A DNA stretch of 64,000 bases from Australimonas brisbanensis (GCA_038147155.1 JAYQTA010000004.1:1-64000); one strand, 5' to 3'. Counted from the first letter of the stretch, positions 32,761 to 44,794 are shown. Translations and numbers: made by a program. The notes: generated by a model not told the origin, from the sequence alone.

Positions 32761-34035
32761 CTAGGGCCGCACGTGGCCCGTGCCTAGGGCCACCCACTTG
32801 TAACTGGTCAGCTCCCGCAGGCCCATGGGGCCGCGGGCGTGGAGCTTGTTGGTGGAGATGGCCACCTCTGCCCCCAATCCCAGCTGGCTCCCGTCGTTGA
32901 AGCGGGTGCTGGCGTTCACCAGCACCACCGATGCCTCCACCTCGTCCACGAAGCGCGTCGCCGCCGTGTAGTTCTCCGTGACGATGGCCTCCGAGTGCCC
33001 GGAGCCGTACCGCTCGATGTGTTCGATGGCCTCGTCCAGCCCCTCCACCACCCGCACCGAGAGCACCAGGGAGAGGAACTCCTGGCCGAAGTCCTCCGGC
33101 CCCGCCGCCTTCAGGTGCGCCTCGTGGCCGGGGCCGATGGCCGCCAGGGCGCGCTCGTCGGCGCGCACCTCCACCCCCGCGTCGAACAGCCGTGCCGCCA
33201 CAGCAGGCAGGAAGGTGGGGGCCACCGCCTGGTGCACCAGCAGCGTGTCCAGTGCATTGCACACCGTGGGGCGCTGCACCTTGGCGTTGTAGGCGATCTC
33301 TACCGCCTTCACCAGGTCGGCGTCCTCGTCCACGAACACGTGCACCACGCCGATGCCCCCGGTGATGGCGGGGACCGTCGCGTGCTCACGGACGTAGCGG
33401 ATCAGCCCCTCGCCGCCGCGCGGGATGAACAGGTCCAGGTACTCGTTCAGGCGGATCATCTGGTCCACCACGGCCCGGTCCGTGTCCTCCACCAACTGCA
33501 CGGCCTCCGCCGTGATGCCCGCCGAGGCGATGGCCTCGCGCACCAACCGGCCCAGCGCCGCGTTGGAGTGGATGGCCTCCTTGCCGCCACGCAGCACCAC
33601 CGCGTTGCCCGACTTGAGGCACAGCACCGCGATGTCCACCGTCACGTTGGGGCGCGACTCGTACACGCAGCCGATCACCCCCAGCGGCACGCGCCGGCGC
33701 TCCACGCGCATCCCGTTGGGCAGGGCGTGGGCGTCGAACGACTCCCCCACCGGGTCGGGCAGCGCCGCCACGGTGCGCACGTCGGCGGCCATGGCCTTCA
33801 GGCGCTGCTCGTTCAGCAGCAGCCGGTCCAGCATCGCCTCGGACAGCCCTGCGGCCCGCCCGGCCTCCATATCCTTACCATTTGCTGCCAGCACCGGGCC
33901 CTGCTCGCGCTCCAGCGCCGCGGCGATGGCCTCCAGTGCCCGGTTCTTGGCCGTGGTCGAGGCCGAGCGCAGCGAGCGCGCCGCAGCGCGCGCCGCCCTG
34001 GCCTTGGTGATGAGTTCACTCGTCGCCGTGGTCAT
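32761..34035 (-). CDS. proA: Gamma-glutamyl phosphate reductase
   Basis: ProA reduces gamma-glutamyl phosphate to glutamate semialdehyde in proline synthesis. The 424-residue protein has the aldehyde dehydrogenase fold, with VPLGVIGCVYESRPNVTVD, the catalytic cysteine in KVQRPTVCNALDTLLVH and the C-terminal NASTRFNDGSQLGLGAEV. Start with a good AGGAGAG site. It follows proB by 17 bases in one operon. Confidence 0.96.
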   Translation of the reverse strand: MTTATSELITKARAARAAARSLRSASTTAKNRALEAIAAALEREQGPVLAANGKDMEAGRAAGLSEAMLDRLLLNEQRLKAMAADVRTVAALPDPVGESFDAHALPNGMRVERRRVPLGVIGCVYESRPNVTVDIAVLCLKSGNAVVLRGGKEAIHSNAALGRLVREAIASAGITAEAVQLVEDTDRAVVDQMIRLNEYLDLFIPRGGEGLIRYVREHATVPAITGGIGVVHVFVDEDADLVKAVEIAYNAKVQRPTVCNALDTLLVHQAVAPTFLPAVAARLFDAGVEVRADERALAAIGPGHEAHLKAAGPEDFGQEFLSLVLSVRVVEGLDEAIEHIERYGSGHSEAIVTENYTAATRFVDEVEASVVLVNASTRFNDGSQLGLGAEVAISTNKLHARGPMGLRELTSYKWVALGTGHVRP

Positions 34036-34052
34036 CGCGTCTCTCCTGCTGG

Positions 34053-35216
34053 CTAGACCAGCACCAGGTTGTTGCGGTGGACCGCCTCATCCCCGTAGTC
34101 GTGGCCGAGGCGCTCTGCTATCTGACTCGAACGCGCCCCGGCGATGGCCCGCAGGTCGCCCGCCGCGTAGTTGGCGATGCCGACGCCAACGCGCGTCCCC
34201 ATCCCGTCCTCCAGCGTCACCACCGCCCCGCGGGCGAACTCCCCGCGCACCGAGCGGATGCCCGCGGGCAGCAGGGAGCCGTCGCGCTCGCGCACCGCGC
34301 GCACCGCGCCCTCGTCCAGCACCAGCACGCCGCCCGAATCGGCGACACCAGACAGCAGCCAGCGCTTGCGCGATTCCAGCGCCGACACCTTGGTGGGGAA
34401 CAGCGTCCCCGCCGGCTCGGCGCACGCTGCCCGGCGCACCACGTCATCGCCCGCGCCCGGGCCTATCACCACCGTCACCCCCGCCGCCGTTGCCCGCTGG
34501 GCCGCCAGCAGCTTGGAGAGCATGCCTCCCCGGCTGTGCTTGGAGCGGTGCTCCTCCGCCAGCGCCAGCACACCTGCGTCCACCCGCTCTACCCGCTCGA
34601 TCAGCGTGGCGTTGGGGTCCCGATTCGGATCCGCCGTGTAGAGGCCGTTGGTGTCGGTGAGCAGTAGCAGCAGCCCCGCGTCCACCAGGTTGGCCACCAG
34701 AGCGGAGAGGGTGTCGTTGTCCCCGAAGCGCGCCTCGCCCAGTTCCGCCGTGTCCACCACGTCGTTCTCGTTCACGATGGGCACCACCCCGTGGGCCAGC
34801 AGCCCCTCCAGGGTGTTGCGGATGTTCAGGTAGCCCAGGCGGTCCTCCACGTCGGCGCGCGTCAGCAGCGCCTGGGCCACCACCAGCCCGTGGGCGGCGA
34901 AGGCCTCCTGGTAGGCGTGCATCAGCCGCCCCTGGCCCACCGCCGCCAGCATCTGGGAGAGTGCAACGCCCTTGGCATCGTGCGGCACCCCCATCACCTC
35001 GCGCCCGGCGGCCACCGCTCCGGAGGAGACCAGCACCACCTGCGCGCCCAGGGCGTGCACCGCTGCGACCTGGGCGGCGAGGGAGGCCAGCACCGCGTGG
35101 TCGAGCCGCGGGCTCTTGTGGGTGAGCACGTTGGTGCCCGCCTTCACGACGATGCGGCGGAAGGCGAGGGGACTGCCCTGGGGGATGCCGGCCCTGCGGG
35201 CCGAGGGGAGCGCCAT
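34053..35216 (-). CDS. proB: Glutamate 5-kinase
   Basis: ProB phosphorylates glutamate in the first step of proline synthesis. The 387-residue protein has the amino acid kinase domain (IVVKAGTNVLTHK, VLVSSGAVAAGREVMG, FGDNDTLSALVANL) and a C-terminal PUA domain, the layout of feedback-regulated glutamate kinases. A TACAAT -10 lies at 35274-35279 on the minus strand. The start at 35216 has no strong ribosome site; longer in-frame starts add low-complexity sequence. Confidence 0.95.
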   Translation of the reverse strand: MALPSARRAGIPQGSPLAFRRIVVKAGTNVLTHKSPRLDHAVLASLAAQVAAVHALGAQVVLVSSGAVAAGREVMGVPHDAKGVALSQMLAAVGQGRLMHAYQEAFAAHGLVVAQALLTRADVEDRLGYLNIRNTLEGLLAHGVVPIVNENDVVDTAELGEARFGDNDTLSALVANLVDAGLLLLLTDTNGLYTADPNRDPNATLIERVERVDAGVLALAEEHRSKHSRGGMLSKLLAAQRATAAGVTVVIGPGAGDDVVRRAACAEPAGTLFPTKVSALESRKRWLLSGVADSGGVLVLDEGAVRAVRERDGSLLPAGIRSVRGEFARGAVVTLEDGMGTRVGVGIANYAAGDLRAIAGARSSQIAERLGHDYGDEAVHRNNLVLV

Positions 35217-35308
35217 GGATGTTCGTCCGGTGCGAGGCTGCGGGGCCGCCCCCGTAGGGGGCCCCGTCCGGCGATTGTACCGCAGGGTGCCCGTCCCCGC
35301 GCCCCGGC

Positions 35309-35332
35309 CTTGGGCATAGGCCTTGGGCATAG
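35309..35332. repeat. Tandem 12-bp repeat in the proB/GNAT divergent promoter
   Basis: CCTTGGGCATAG occurs twice head to tail (35309-35320 and 35321-35332); the second copy runs into TAGAAT (35330-35335), the likely -10 of the plus-strand GNAT gene. It may be an operator pair or a recent duplication. Confidence 0.5.
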
Positions 35333-35376
35333 AATGCGCGGGCCCGCCCACGTCAGCCCTCCAAGGAGAAGAACCC

Positions 35377-35808
35377 ATGCCTGAACTCGTGCTGCGTCCC
35401 TGGCGCCTGGAGGAGGCGCAGGCCGTCCTCGACTTCTGGCGCGAGGCCGCCCCCGGCGAGACACCCACCGACGATACGCGCGGGCTTGGGGTGCTGTGGC
35501 GGCAGGACGAGGGCTCGCTGCTGCTGGCGCTGGACGGGGAGCGCATCGTGGGCACCGTCATCGCCGCCTTCGACGGCTGGCGCGGCGGCATCTACCGCCT
35601 GGCTGTCGCCCCCTCGCACCGCCGCCACGGACTCGGCCGGCGGCTGGTGGCCGAGGCCGAACGGCGCCTGGCCGTGCGGGGCGCCAAGCGCCTGGCGGCC
35701 CTGGCCTCCTCCCACTCCGAGCAGGCGCGCGGGTTCTGGGACTCTCTGGCCGATGTGGGTTGGAAGCCCACCCACCCCGGCGCGCGCTACGGAAAGACGC
35801 TCCCCTAG
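35377..35808 (+). CDS. GNAT family N-acetyltransferase
   Basis: The 143-residue single GNAT domain has VGTVIAAFDGWRGGIYRLAV, the acetyl-CoA loop RRHGLGRRLVAEAERRL and a C-terminal ending in ARYGKTLP. The middle part resembles YpeA-type acetyltransferases. Substrate unknown. AAGGAG precedes the ATG at 35377. Divergent from proB. Confidence 0.85.
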   Translation: MPELVLRPWRLEEAQAVLDFWREAAPGETPTDDTRGLGVLWRQDEGSLLLALDGERIVGTVIAAFDGWRGGIYRLAVAPSHRRHGLGRRLVAEAERRLAVRGAKRLAALASSHSEQARGFWDSLADVGWKPTHPGARYGKTLP

Positions 35809-35822
35809 CGCCACCCGCCTGC

Positions 35823-35828
35823 TAGACT
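35823..35828 (+). promoter_or_regulatory. -10 box TAGACT placed for leaderless mfd transcription
   Basis: TAGACT, six bases (CGCCCC), then GTG at 35835. Confidence 0.6.
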
Positions 35829-35834
35829 CGCCCC

Positions 35835-39449
<3,615 letters not shown>

Positions 39450-39459
39450 AGGGGTGTTC

Positions 39460-39782
39460 CTACCCCTCGCCGCCGCCATTGCCCCCGCCGCCGTTGGAGG
39501 CGCCCGCCCCCGCCGCCGCCCCGCCGGCCGCGACCGCCACCGCGGCGGCCACCGCCACCGCCGCCACCGCCGCGCGAACGCCGACCGCCGCTGGAGCCCG
39601 GCCAGGCCTGCGCCTGCTCGTCCACGGGGCATGGCCGTGGGCGTCTCGCTTCCGCGCAGGGCGTAGAGCAACTGCGCCTCGTCCGGTGCCAGACGGTTCG
39701 TCTCTTCCTTCAGCCGCAGCAGCGCCACGGTGAGGGCCGCGTTCTCCTCGGCGAGGTTGGCGAAGTACACCTGGTAGGACAT
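39460..39782 (-). CDS. Hypothetical protein with a Gly/Arg-rich tail, probably frameshifted
   Basis: The N-terminal 55 residues look genuine: MSYQVYFANLAEENAALTVA, then LLRLKEETNRLAPDEAQLLY. After SETPTAMP the frame becomes Arg/Trp-rich and would run on antisense to mfd. A neighbouring frame instead gives a Gly-Arg-rich tail (repeats of RGGGGG), and a third ends in GASNGGGGNGGGEG with a TAG at 39460-39462, 10 bases from the mfd stop. I infer a short protein with an RGG-like tail broken by one or more indels in the repetitive GC tract. Confidence 0.45.
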
Positions 39783-39843
39783 CTCTGCTCTCCCGGACGG
39801 TGGTGGAGGCGGACGAACCGCTAGGGTACCACAGCGGGGGCGC

Positions 39844-40560
39844 TCAGCCCGCCAGCCCCGCGGCGCGCAGCGCGGGCAGCACCCCGGCCAGCGTGGTGAC
39901 GCTGATGCACCCCGCAGGCGCGCTCACCCCGGGCTCACGTTCCACCAGCACCGGGTGCAGCCCCGCCGCGCGCGCCCCCTCCACGTCGGAGGTGAGCGAA
40001 TCGCCCACGTGGGCCGCCTGCTCGGGGCTCGCCCCCGCCTTGCGCAGGCCCAACGCGAAGATGGCTGGATGGGGCTTGGACACCCCCGCCTCCGCGCTGG
40101 AGACCCACACCCCCACGTGCTCCAGCAGCCCCAGCTCGGCCAGCAGCAGGTCTATCTGCGGGCCCATGTTGGAGATGACCCCCACCCGCAGCCCTGCCCC
40201 CCGCACCGCCGCCAGCGCCGGGAGCGCGTCGGGGTAGAGCACCAGTTCCTTGGGCGCCGCGCTCACCCGCGCCCACACCCGCCCTGCCGTTGCCAGGTCC
40301 ACCGGGGCCCCGGCGCGTTCCAGCAGGCGCTGCTCGTAGCGGGCGAAGAACGCCTCGCGCTCGGCGGCAGGGCGCTCGGGCAGGGGGGCGCGGGCGTTCT
40401 CCTCGTCCAGCAGGGCGTTGGCGGCAGGGTAGGCGCGGGTCACCGCGGCCAGGCCCAGTGCGATGCCCTCGGCCCCGGCCGCCTGCACCTGGATGCGCTC
40501 TGCGTCGGGTGCCCAGCGCACCAGCGTGCCGTAGAAATCGAAGAACACCGTGGTGAGCAC
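39844..40560 (-). CDS. HAD family hydrolase
   Basis: The 238-residue protein is a haloacid-dehalogenase-fold hydrolase. Motif I is FFDFYGTLV (nucleophile Asp; the second acidic residue is Tyr, as in L-2-haloacid dehalogenases). Motif II is GVISNMG, motif III the lysine in AGVSKPHPAIF and motif IV GDSLTSDVEGARAAG. Substrate unknown; a phosphatase is the most common outcome. GTG start with CGGAG upstream. Divergent from the broken comF. Confidence 0.87.
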   Translation of the reverse strand: MLTTVFFDFYGTLVRWAPDAERIQVQAAGAEGIALGLAAVTRAYPAANALLDEENARAPLPERPAAEREAFFARYEQRLLERAGAPVDLATAGRVWARVSAAPKELVLYPDALPALAAVRGAGLRVGVISNMGPQIDLLLAELGLLEHVGVWVSSAEAGVSKPHPAIFALGLRKAGASPEQAAHVGDSLTSDVEGARAAGLHPVLVEREPGVSAPAGCISVTTLAGVLPALRAAGLAG

Positions 40561-40613
40561 ACGCGCTCCGGGGAGGGGGCTTACTATGGCGCCAGCCTAG
40601 CACGGAGGGCGGC

Positions 40614-41097
40614 GTGCACATCCTTGAACGCCTGTGGGATGGCGCGGTATCCCTGCTGCTGCCCGCGCGCTGCGTCGGGTGTGGTACGGGGGGCGCCTAC
40701 CTGTGCCCCGCCTGCCAGGCGGCCACCCCCTCCCTGGGCCGCCTGCCCCACGAGCCGGGCCGGTTCGCCTTCGATGGGGCCGTGGCGGCGTTCAACTACA
40801 CCGGCGCTGCGCGGGAGGCGGTGCTGCGGCTCAAGTACCGGGGCCTGCGCGCCGCCGCTCCGGTCATGGCCGCCGCGCTGGCCCGCGCCGCCGCCGAGGC
40901 GAGCGTGCGGGTTGATGCCATCGTTCCCGTGCCCCTGCACCCGAAGCGCCACCGCTCGCGCGGCTACACCAGGCCTGCGCTTGGGGCTGGTGGACGACGT
41001 GCTCACCACCGGGGCCACCCTGGATGCGGCGGCAACCGCCCTGAAGGCGGCGGGCGCCGCGCACGTCAGCGCCCTCGCCTTCGCCCACGAGGCGTGA
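40614..41097 (+). pseudogene. comF: ComF-like phosphoribosyltransferase, internal deletion and frameshift
   Basis: The 5' part encodes the ComF start with the zinc pair CVGCGTGGAYLCPAC and the segment RVDAIVPVPLHPKRHRSRGY. Then, near 40970-40985, the frame changes directly into LGLVDDVLTTGATLDAAATA, the phosphoribosyl pyrophosphate loop and C-terminus. In intact ComF proteins about 70-75 residues (including an RRTRPQ region) separate these two parts. Here they are missing and the halves lie in different frames. ComF helps DNA uptake, so competence may be affected. Confidence 0.8.
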
Positions 41098-41111
41098 GCG
41101 CCTCCTCGCGA

Positions 41112-41141
41112 TTGACCCCCCTTCGGGCCGCCCCCTAAACT
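41112..41141 (+). promoter_or_regulatory. Probable sigma70 promoter of glyA
   Basis: TTGACC (41112-41117), 18-base spacer, TAAACT (41136-41141), 32 bases before the GTG start. Confidence 0.65.
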
Positions 41142-41172
41142 CCCTATACCCCCGTCCACTGGAGGAGCCCTC

Positions 41173-42417
41173 GTGAGCGTCCTTGCCCAGGCCGACCCGG
41201 CCGTCGCCCGTGCCATCGAGCAGGAGGTCGAGCGCCAGCGCCGCAACGTGGTGCTGATCGCCTCTGAGAACTACGCCTCGCGCGCCGTGCTGGAGGCCCA
41301 GGGCTCGGCCCTGACCAACAAGTACGCCGAGGGCTACCCCGGACGGCGCTACTACGGCTCCTGCGAGTACGTGGACATCGTCGAGCAGCTCGCCATCGAC
41401 CGGGCCAAGGAGCTGTTCGGGGCCGAGCACGCCAACGTGCAGCCCCACGCGGGCGCCTCCGCCAACCTGGAGGCCTACGCCGCGCTGCTCCAGCCGGGCG
41501 ACACCGTCATGGGCTTGCGGCTGGACCAGGGCGGGCACCTCACCCACGGCAGCCCCGTCAACTTCTCCGCCAAGATCTACAACTTCGTGGCCTACGGGCT
41601 GAACCCGGAGACTGAGCAGATTGACTACGACGCCGTCCTGGCCCTGGCCAAGGAGCACCGGCCCAAGCTCATCGTCGCCGGATACACCGCCTACCCCCGT
41701 ACCATCGACTTCGCCCGATTCGCGGACATCGCCCGCGAGGTCGGCGCGATGCTCATGGTGGACATGGCGCACATCTCCGGGCTCATCGCCGCCGGGGCGC
41801 ACCCGAGCCCCGTGCCCCACGCCGCCGTGGTCACCTCCACCACCCACAAGTCGCTGCGGGGCCCGCGCGGGGCATTCATCCTCTCCCGCGAGGAGCACCG
41901 GCGCGACATCGACCGCGCCGTATTCCCCTACGCCCAGGGTGGCCCGCTGATGCACGCCGTTGCCGCCAAGGCCGTCTGCTTCGGCGAGGCGCTCACCCCC
42001 GAGTTCAAGGCCTACGGCCACGGCGTGGTCGCCAATGCCAGAGCCATGGCCTCCTCGTTGGAGACGGGTGGCCTGCGCATGGTCTCCGGCGGCACCGACA
42101 ACCACCTGATGCTGGTGGACCTGACCCCCCTGGCCTGCACCGGTCAGGAGGCCGAGGTGCTGCTGGGGTCGGTGGGCATCACCGTCAATAAGAACGCCAT
42201 CCCCAACGACCCGCAGCCCGCCCGCGTCACCTCCGGTCTGCGCCTGGGCACCCCGGCCATCACGGCGCGAGGGTTCGGCGAGGATGAATCGCGCAAGGTG
42301 GGTGAGCTGATCGTGCGGATGCTCAACCACCGTGACGACCCGCAGGTGGCCGCACAGGTGCGTGAGGAAGTGGCGGACCTCACCGCGCGCTTCCCGGTGC
42401 CGGGCCTGGACTTCTAG
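41173..42417 (+). CDS. glyA: Serine hydroxymethyltransferase
   Basis: GlyA interconverts serine and glycine and feeds one-carbon units into folate. The 414-residue PLP enzyme has IASENYASRAVLEAQGSALT, NKYAEGYPGRRYYGSCEYVD, ANVQPHAGASANLEAYAAL and the cofactor lysine in VTSTTHKSLRGPRG. GTG start at 41173 with GGAGGAG upstream. It stands alone, upstream of the rpsF operon. Confidence 0.96.
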   Translation: MSVLAQADPAVARAIEQEVERQRRNVVLIASENYASRAVLEAQGSALTNKYAEGYPGRRYYGSCEYVDIVEQLAIDRAKELFGAEHANVQPHAGASANLEAYAALLQPGDTVMGLRLDQGGHLTHGSPVNFSAKIYNFVAYGLNPETEQIDYDAVLALAKEHRPKLIVAGYTAYPRTIDFARFADIAREVGAMLMVDMAHISGLIAAGAHPSPVPHAAVVTSTTHKSLRGPRGAFILSREEHRRDIDRAVFPYAQGGPLMHAVAAKAVCFGEALTPEFKAYGHGVVANARAMASSLETGGLRMVSGGTDNHLMLVDLTPLACTGQEAEVLLGSVGITVNKNAIPNDPQPARVTSGLRLGTPAITARGFGEDESRKVGELIVRMLNHRDDPQVAAQVREEVADLTARFPVPGLDF

Positions 42418-42434
42418 CATGCGGGGCGGGCTTG

Positions 42435-42463
42435 TTGAGCCTGGCCCCGCACGCTGCTATAAT
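42435..42463 (+). promoter_or_regulatory. sigma70 promoter of the rpsF-ssb-rpsR operon
   Basis: TTGAGC (42435-42440), 17-base spacer, TATAAT (42458-42463). Confidence 0.85.
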
Positions 42464-42515
42464 CGCCGTTTGTGCGGGCAATGGCCCGCTCGTTGACATT
42501 TGTGAGGAGGCTGCG
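42464..42515 (+). promoter_or_regulatory. rpsF leader with a hairpin, possible S6:S18 autoregulatory site
   Basis: The leader contains GCGGGC/GCCCGC (42474-42489) with an AATG loop, and CCG just upstream at 42467-42469. In many bacteria the S6:S18 complex binds a leader RNA with a CCG bulge beside a hairpin. The match is only partial, so this is tentative. Confidence 0.35.
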
Positions 42516-42803
42516 GTGCGTCAGTACGAGCTGGTGATGCTCATCAACCCCGAGGCGGACGAAGAGCGCCTGGGGGCGGTCATGGACCGCGTCCGCAAGG
42601 TCACCTCCGAGCACGGTGGCACGGTGAAGGAGGAGAACCCCTGGGGGCGGCGCAAGCTCGCCTACAAGATCGGACGCTTCACCGACGCCACCTATCACCA
42701 GGCCAACCTGGAGATGGAAGGCGACGGCACCAAGGACCTGGAGACGAGCCTGCGGCTGGCAGAGGACGTGATCCGTCACCTGCTCGTCCGTCTGGACGAC
42801 TAG
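42516..42803 (+). CDS. rpsF: 30S ribosomal protein bS6
   Basis: bS6 pairs with bS18 on the 30S platform. The 95-residue protein reads MRQYELVMLINPEADEERLG, then VKEENPWGRRKLAYKIGRFT, the family core, with normal length. The GTG start at 42516 has GAGGAGG about 6 bases upstream. It is first in the classical order rpsF-ssb-rpsR. Confidence 0.95.
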   Translation: MRQYELVMLINPEADEERLGAVMDRVRKVTSEHGGTVKEENPWGRRKLAYKIGRFTDATYHQANLEMEGDGTKDLETSLRLAEDVIRHLLVRLDD

Positions 42804-42812
42804 CGAGCACCC

Positions 42813-43235
42813 ATGGCTGGACTCAACAAGATCATGGTCATCGGGAACGTGGGCACCGACCCGGAGATGCGGTACACGCCCAACGGCAACCCGGTCACCT
42901 CCTTCCGCATCGCCAGCTCGCGCTCCTACAGTGCCCAGGACGGTGAGCGGCGCGAGGAGACCGAGTGGTTCACCGTGGTCGCGTGGAACCAGCTGGCCGA
43001 GCAGGTGAACCAGTACCTGGCCAAGGGTCGCCGGGCCTACGTGGAGGGACGGCTGCACAGCCACTCCTTCCAGGGCAACGATGGTCAGATGCGCTTCCGC
43101 AACGAGATCATCGCCAACCGGGTGTTGTTCCTCGACAGGCCCGGTGACCCGCCCTCCGGTGGCCCCGCGGCCTCGGACGAGTTCGCAGGCTATGGGGGCG
43201 GTGAGGCCCCCGCGCCGGACGATCTGCCCTTCTAA
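42813..43235 (+). CDS. ssb: Single-stranded DNA-binding protein
   Basis: SSB coats single-stranded DNA in replication and repair. The 140-residue protein has one OB fold (MAGLNKIMVIGNVGTDPEMR, TEWFTVVAWNQLAEQVNQYL, then GRRAYVEGRLHSHSF), a short Gly/Pro-rich linker and the acidic tip PDDLPF that recruits partner proteins. It lies between rpsF and rpsR as in many bacteria. Confidence 0.96.
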   Translation: MAGLNKIMVIGNVGTDPEMRYTPNGNPVTSFRIASSRSYSAQDGERREETEWFTVVAWNQLAEQVNQYLAKGRRAYVEGRLHSHSFQGNDGQMRFRNEIIANRVLFLDRPGDPPSGGPAASDEFAGYGGGEAPAPDDLPF

Positions 43236-43300
43236 CCCGCCATCAACACCGCGCTGGAGCCCAGCGCACCGTCCGTGAGAGAAAGGAGCGCGTTCGCACC

Positions 43301-43762
43301 ATGCAGAGCACACGCCGCCGCCGCCCGGGTGGCCGCCGGTTCTTCCCCCGCCGCAAGGTCTGTTTCTTCAGCGCCGAGAAGAAGACGCCGGACTACAAGG
43401 ACGTCCCCGTCCTGCGCCGGTTCATCTCGGACTGGGGCAAGATCGAGTCGCGCCGCAAGACCGGCACCCGCGCGCCGCACCAGCGCAAGCTCACCGTGGC
43501 GATCAAGCGGGCGCGCTACCTGGCGCTGCTGCCCTACACCGGGGCCCACAGCCAGATCGAACTGCGCCGTCCCGACCGCCCGCGCCGCCCCGAGGGTGAG
43601 CGCTACGGCGACCGTGACCGGGACCGGGACGCTGCCCCCGCGCCTGCCGCTGCTGCTCCCGCGCCTGCCGCGCCGGTGGCGGAGACCCCTGCTGCTCCCG
43701 CACCCGCCGCGCCGGTGGCGGAGGCCCCTGCTACGGAGCAGTCCGCTCCCGCGGAGGAGTAG
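43301..43762 (+). CDS. rpsR: 30S ribosomal protein bS18 with a long Ala/Pro-rich extension
   Basis: Residues 10-82 match bS18 (GRRFFPRRKVCFFSAEKK, then LRRFISDWGKIESRRKTGT and KRARYLALLPYT). The usual bS18 is about 75-80 residues; this one has 153. The extra C-terminal 70 residues comprise a charged part (RPRRPEGERYGDRDRDRD) and an Ala-Pro-Val-Glu region built on a 13-residue repeat, AAPAPAAPVAETP. The tail is probably disordered and exposed on the 30S surface. Only one cysteine (VCFF) is present, so it is not a zinc-type bS18. Confidence 0.93.
   Translation: MQSTRRRRPGGRRFFPRRKVCFFSAEKKTPDYKDVPVLRRFISDWGKIESRRKTGTRAPHQRKLTVAIKRARYLALLPYTGAHSQIELRRPDRPRRPEGERYGDRDRDRDAAPAPAAAAPAPAAPVAETPAAPAPAAPVAEAPATEQSAPAEE
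43652..43729 (+). repeat. Two tandem 39-bp repeats in the rpsR tail
   Basis: Units at 43652-43690 and 43691-43729 match at 36 of 39 bases and are in frame, each coding for AAPAPAAPVAE(T/A)P. Confidence 0.85.
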
Positions 43763-44794
43763 ATGCGTGCCCGCCGTCGTGCGGTGAGGCACAGCGCGCA
43801 AGAGCGCGCATCGCATCGCACCTCCCTGGGGCCCATCCCCTACTCGGAGGAAACGGTCACCCGTTTCCTCCTCTGGGGCGCAGCCGTGCTGGCCGCGCTG
43901 CTGGTCGTGCTGCTGTCCGCGGGCTGGTACTCCTCCTACTACCGCCCGCCGCGCACCGTGGTGGGCGAGATCGGCGGGGTGCAGATCACCCTGGGCGACC
44001 TGGCTCCCTACACCATGCTGGAGGCCGCGAACCTGGGCCAGTTGAGCCCTGCCGCCGCCCTCAACGACATGGCGCGGGACGAACTGCTGCGCCAGGCCGG
44101 CGGCGCGCTGGGCATCGCGGTCAGCGCGGCTGAGATGGACTTGGCGCTGGCCCAGCGCTTCGAGCCCCCCTCCTCGAACCCCGATGCCCCTGAGCCCACC
44201 GCGCTCACCAGCGCCGGTGAGGCGAACCTGCGCCGCTACCTGAGTGAGACCTTCCTCAACGGCGTTCGCGCCAGCGAGGAGCAGTACCGCTCCTGGCTGG
44301 AGGGCGTGCTGCTGGTTGAGAAGGCCATCGCGCACTTCTCCGATGCGTTGCCCGCCGAGATGGAGCAGGTGCACCTGCGCTGGATCCTGGCCGCAAACTC
44401 GGCGGACGCCGACACCGCGCTCGCGCGCCTTGCCGATGGCGAGCCCTTCGCCGACGTGGCGGCCGACCTGAACACCGACGCCACCGTCGCCGGTGAGGAC
44501 GGCGTGGTGGGCTGGGTCCCCGAGGGGGCCTTCCCCGAGTTGGACACCTTCCTGTTCGGCGAGGACTTCCAGCTCAACCTGCCCACCGGGCCGCTGCAGA
44601 CCAGCCTGGGCACCCTGGTCATCGAGGCCACCGAGGGGCCCGCGACCCAGCCGCTGTCCGATGAGATGCGCTCCCTGCGCGGTCTCAACGACCTGGACGG
44701 GTGGCTGGAGGAGCAGACCAGCGCCCTGCTGGAGCGCCTGCGCCTGTCCAACGAGCAGATCACCTGGGTGTACAAGCAGCTGGGAGTGGGCTGA
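43763..44794 (+). CDS. Membrane-anchored parvulin/SurA-like peptidyl-prolyl isomerase
   Basis: The 343-residue protein has a cytoplasmic basic start, one membrane helix (about 32-57), a SurA-N-like helical part (about 95-200) and a divergent rotamase-type domain: EMEQVHLRWILAANSADADT, then RLADGEPFADVAADLNTDAT and VVGWVPEGAFPEL. Parvulins help exported proteins fold. The ATG follows directly after the rpsR stop (TAGATG), so it is in the ribosomal operon. Its stop overlaps the hom start by one base. Confidence 0.82.
   Translation: MRARRRAVRHSAQERASHRTSLGPIPYSEETVTRFLLWGAAVLAALLVVLLSAGWYSSYYRPPRTVVGEIGGVQITLGDLAPYTMLEAANLGQLSPAAALNDMARDELLRQAGGALGIAVSAAEMDLALAQRFEPPSSNPDAPEPTALTSAGEANLRRYLSETFLNGVRASEEQYRSWLEGVLLVEKAIAHFSDALPAEMEQVHLRWILAANSADADTALARLADGEPFADVAADLNTDATVAGEDGVVGWVPEGAFPELDTFLFGEDFQLNLPTGPLQTSLGTLVIEATEGPATQPLSDEMRSLRGLNDLDGWLEEQTSALLERLRLSNEQITWVYKQLGVG

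Noticed and set aside
40864..42420. Antisense frame opposite glyA and comF
   Set aside because: No start site and low-complexity His/Gly-rich product; glyA on the plus strand has full family conservation.
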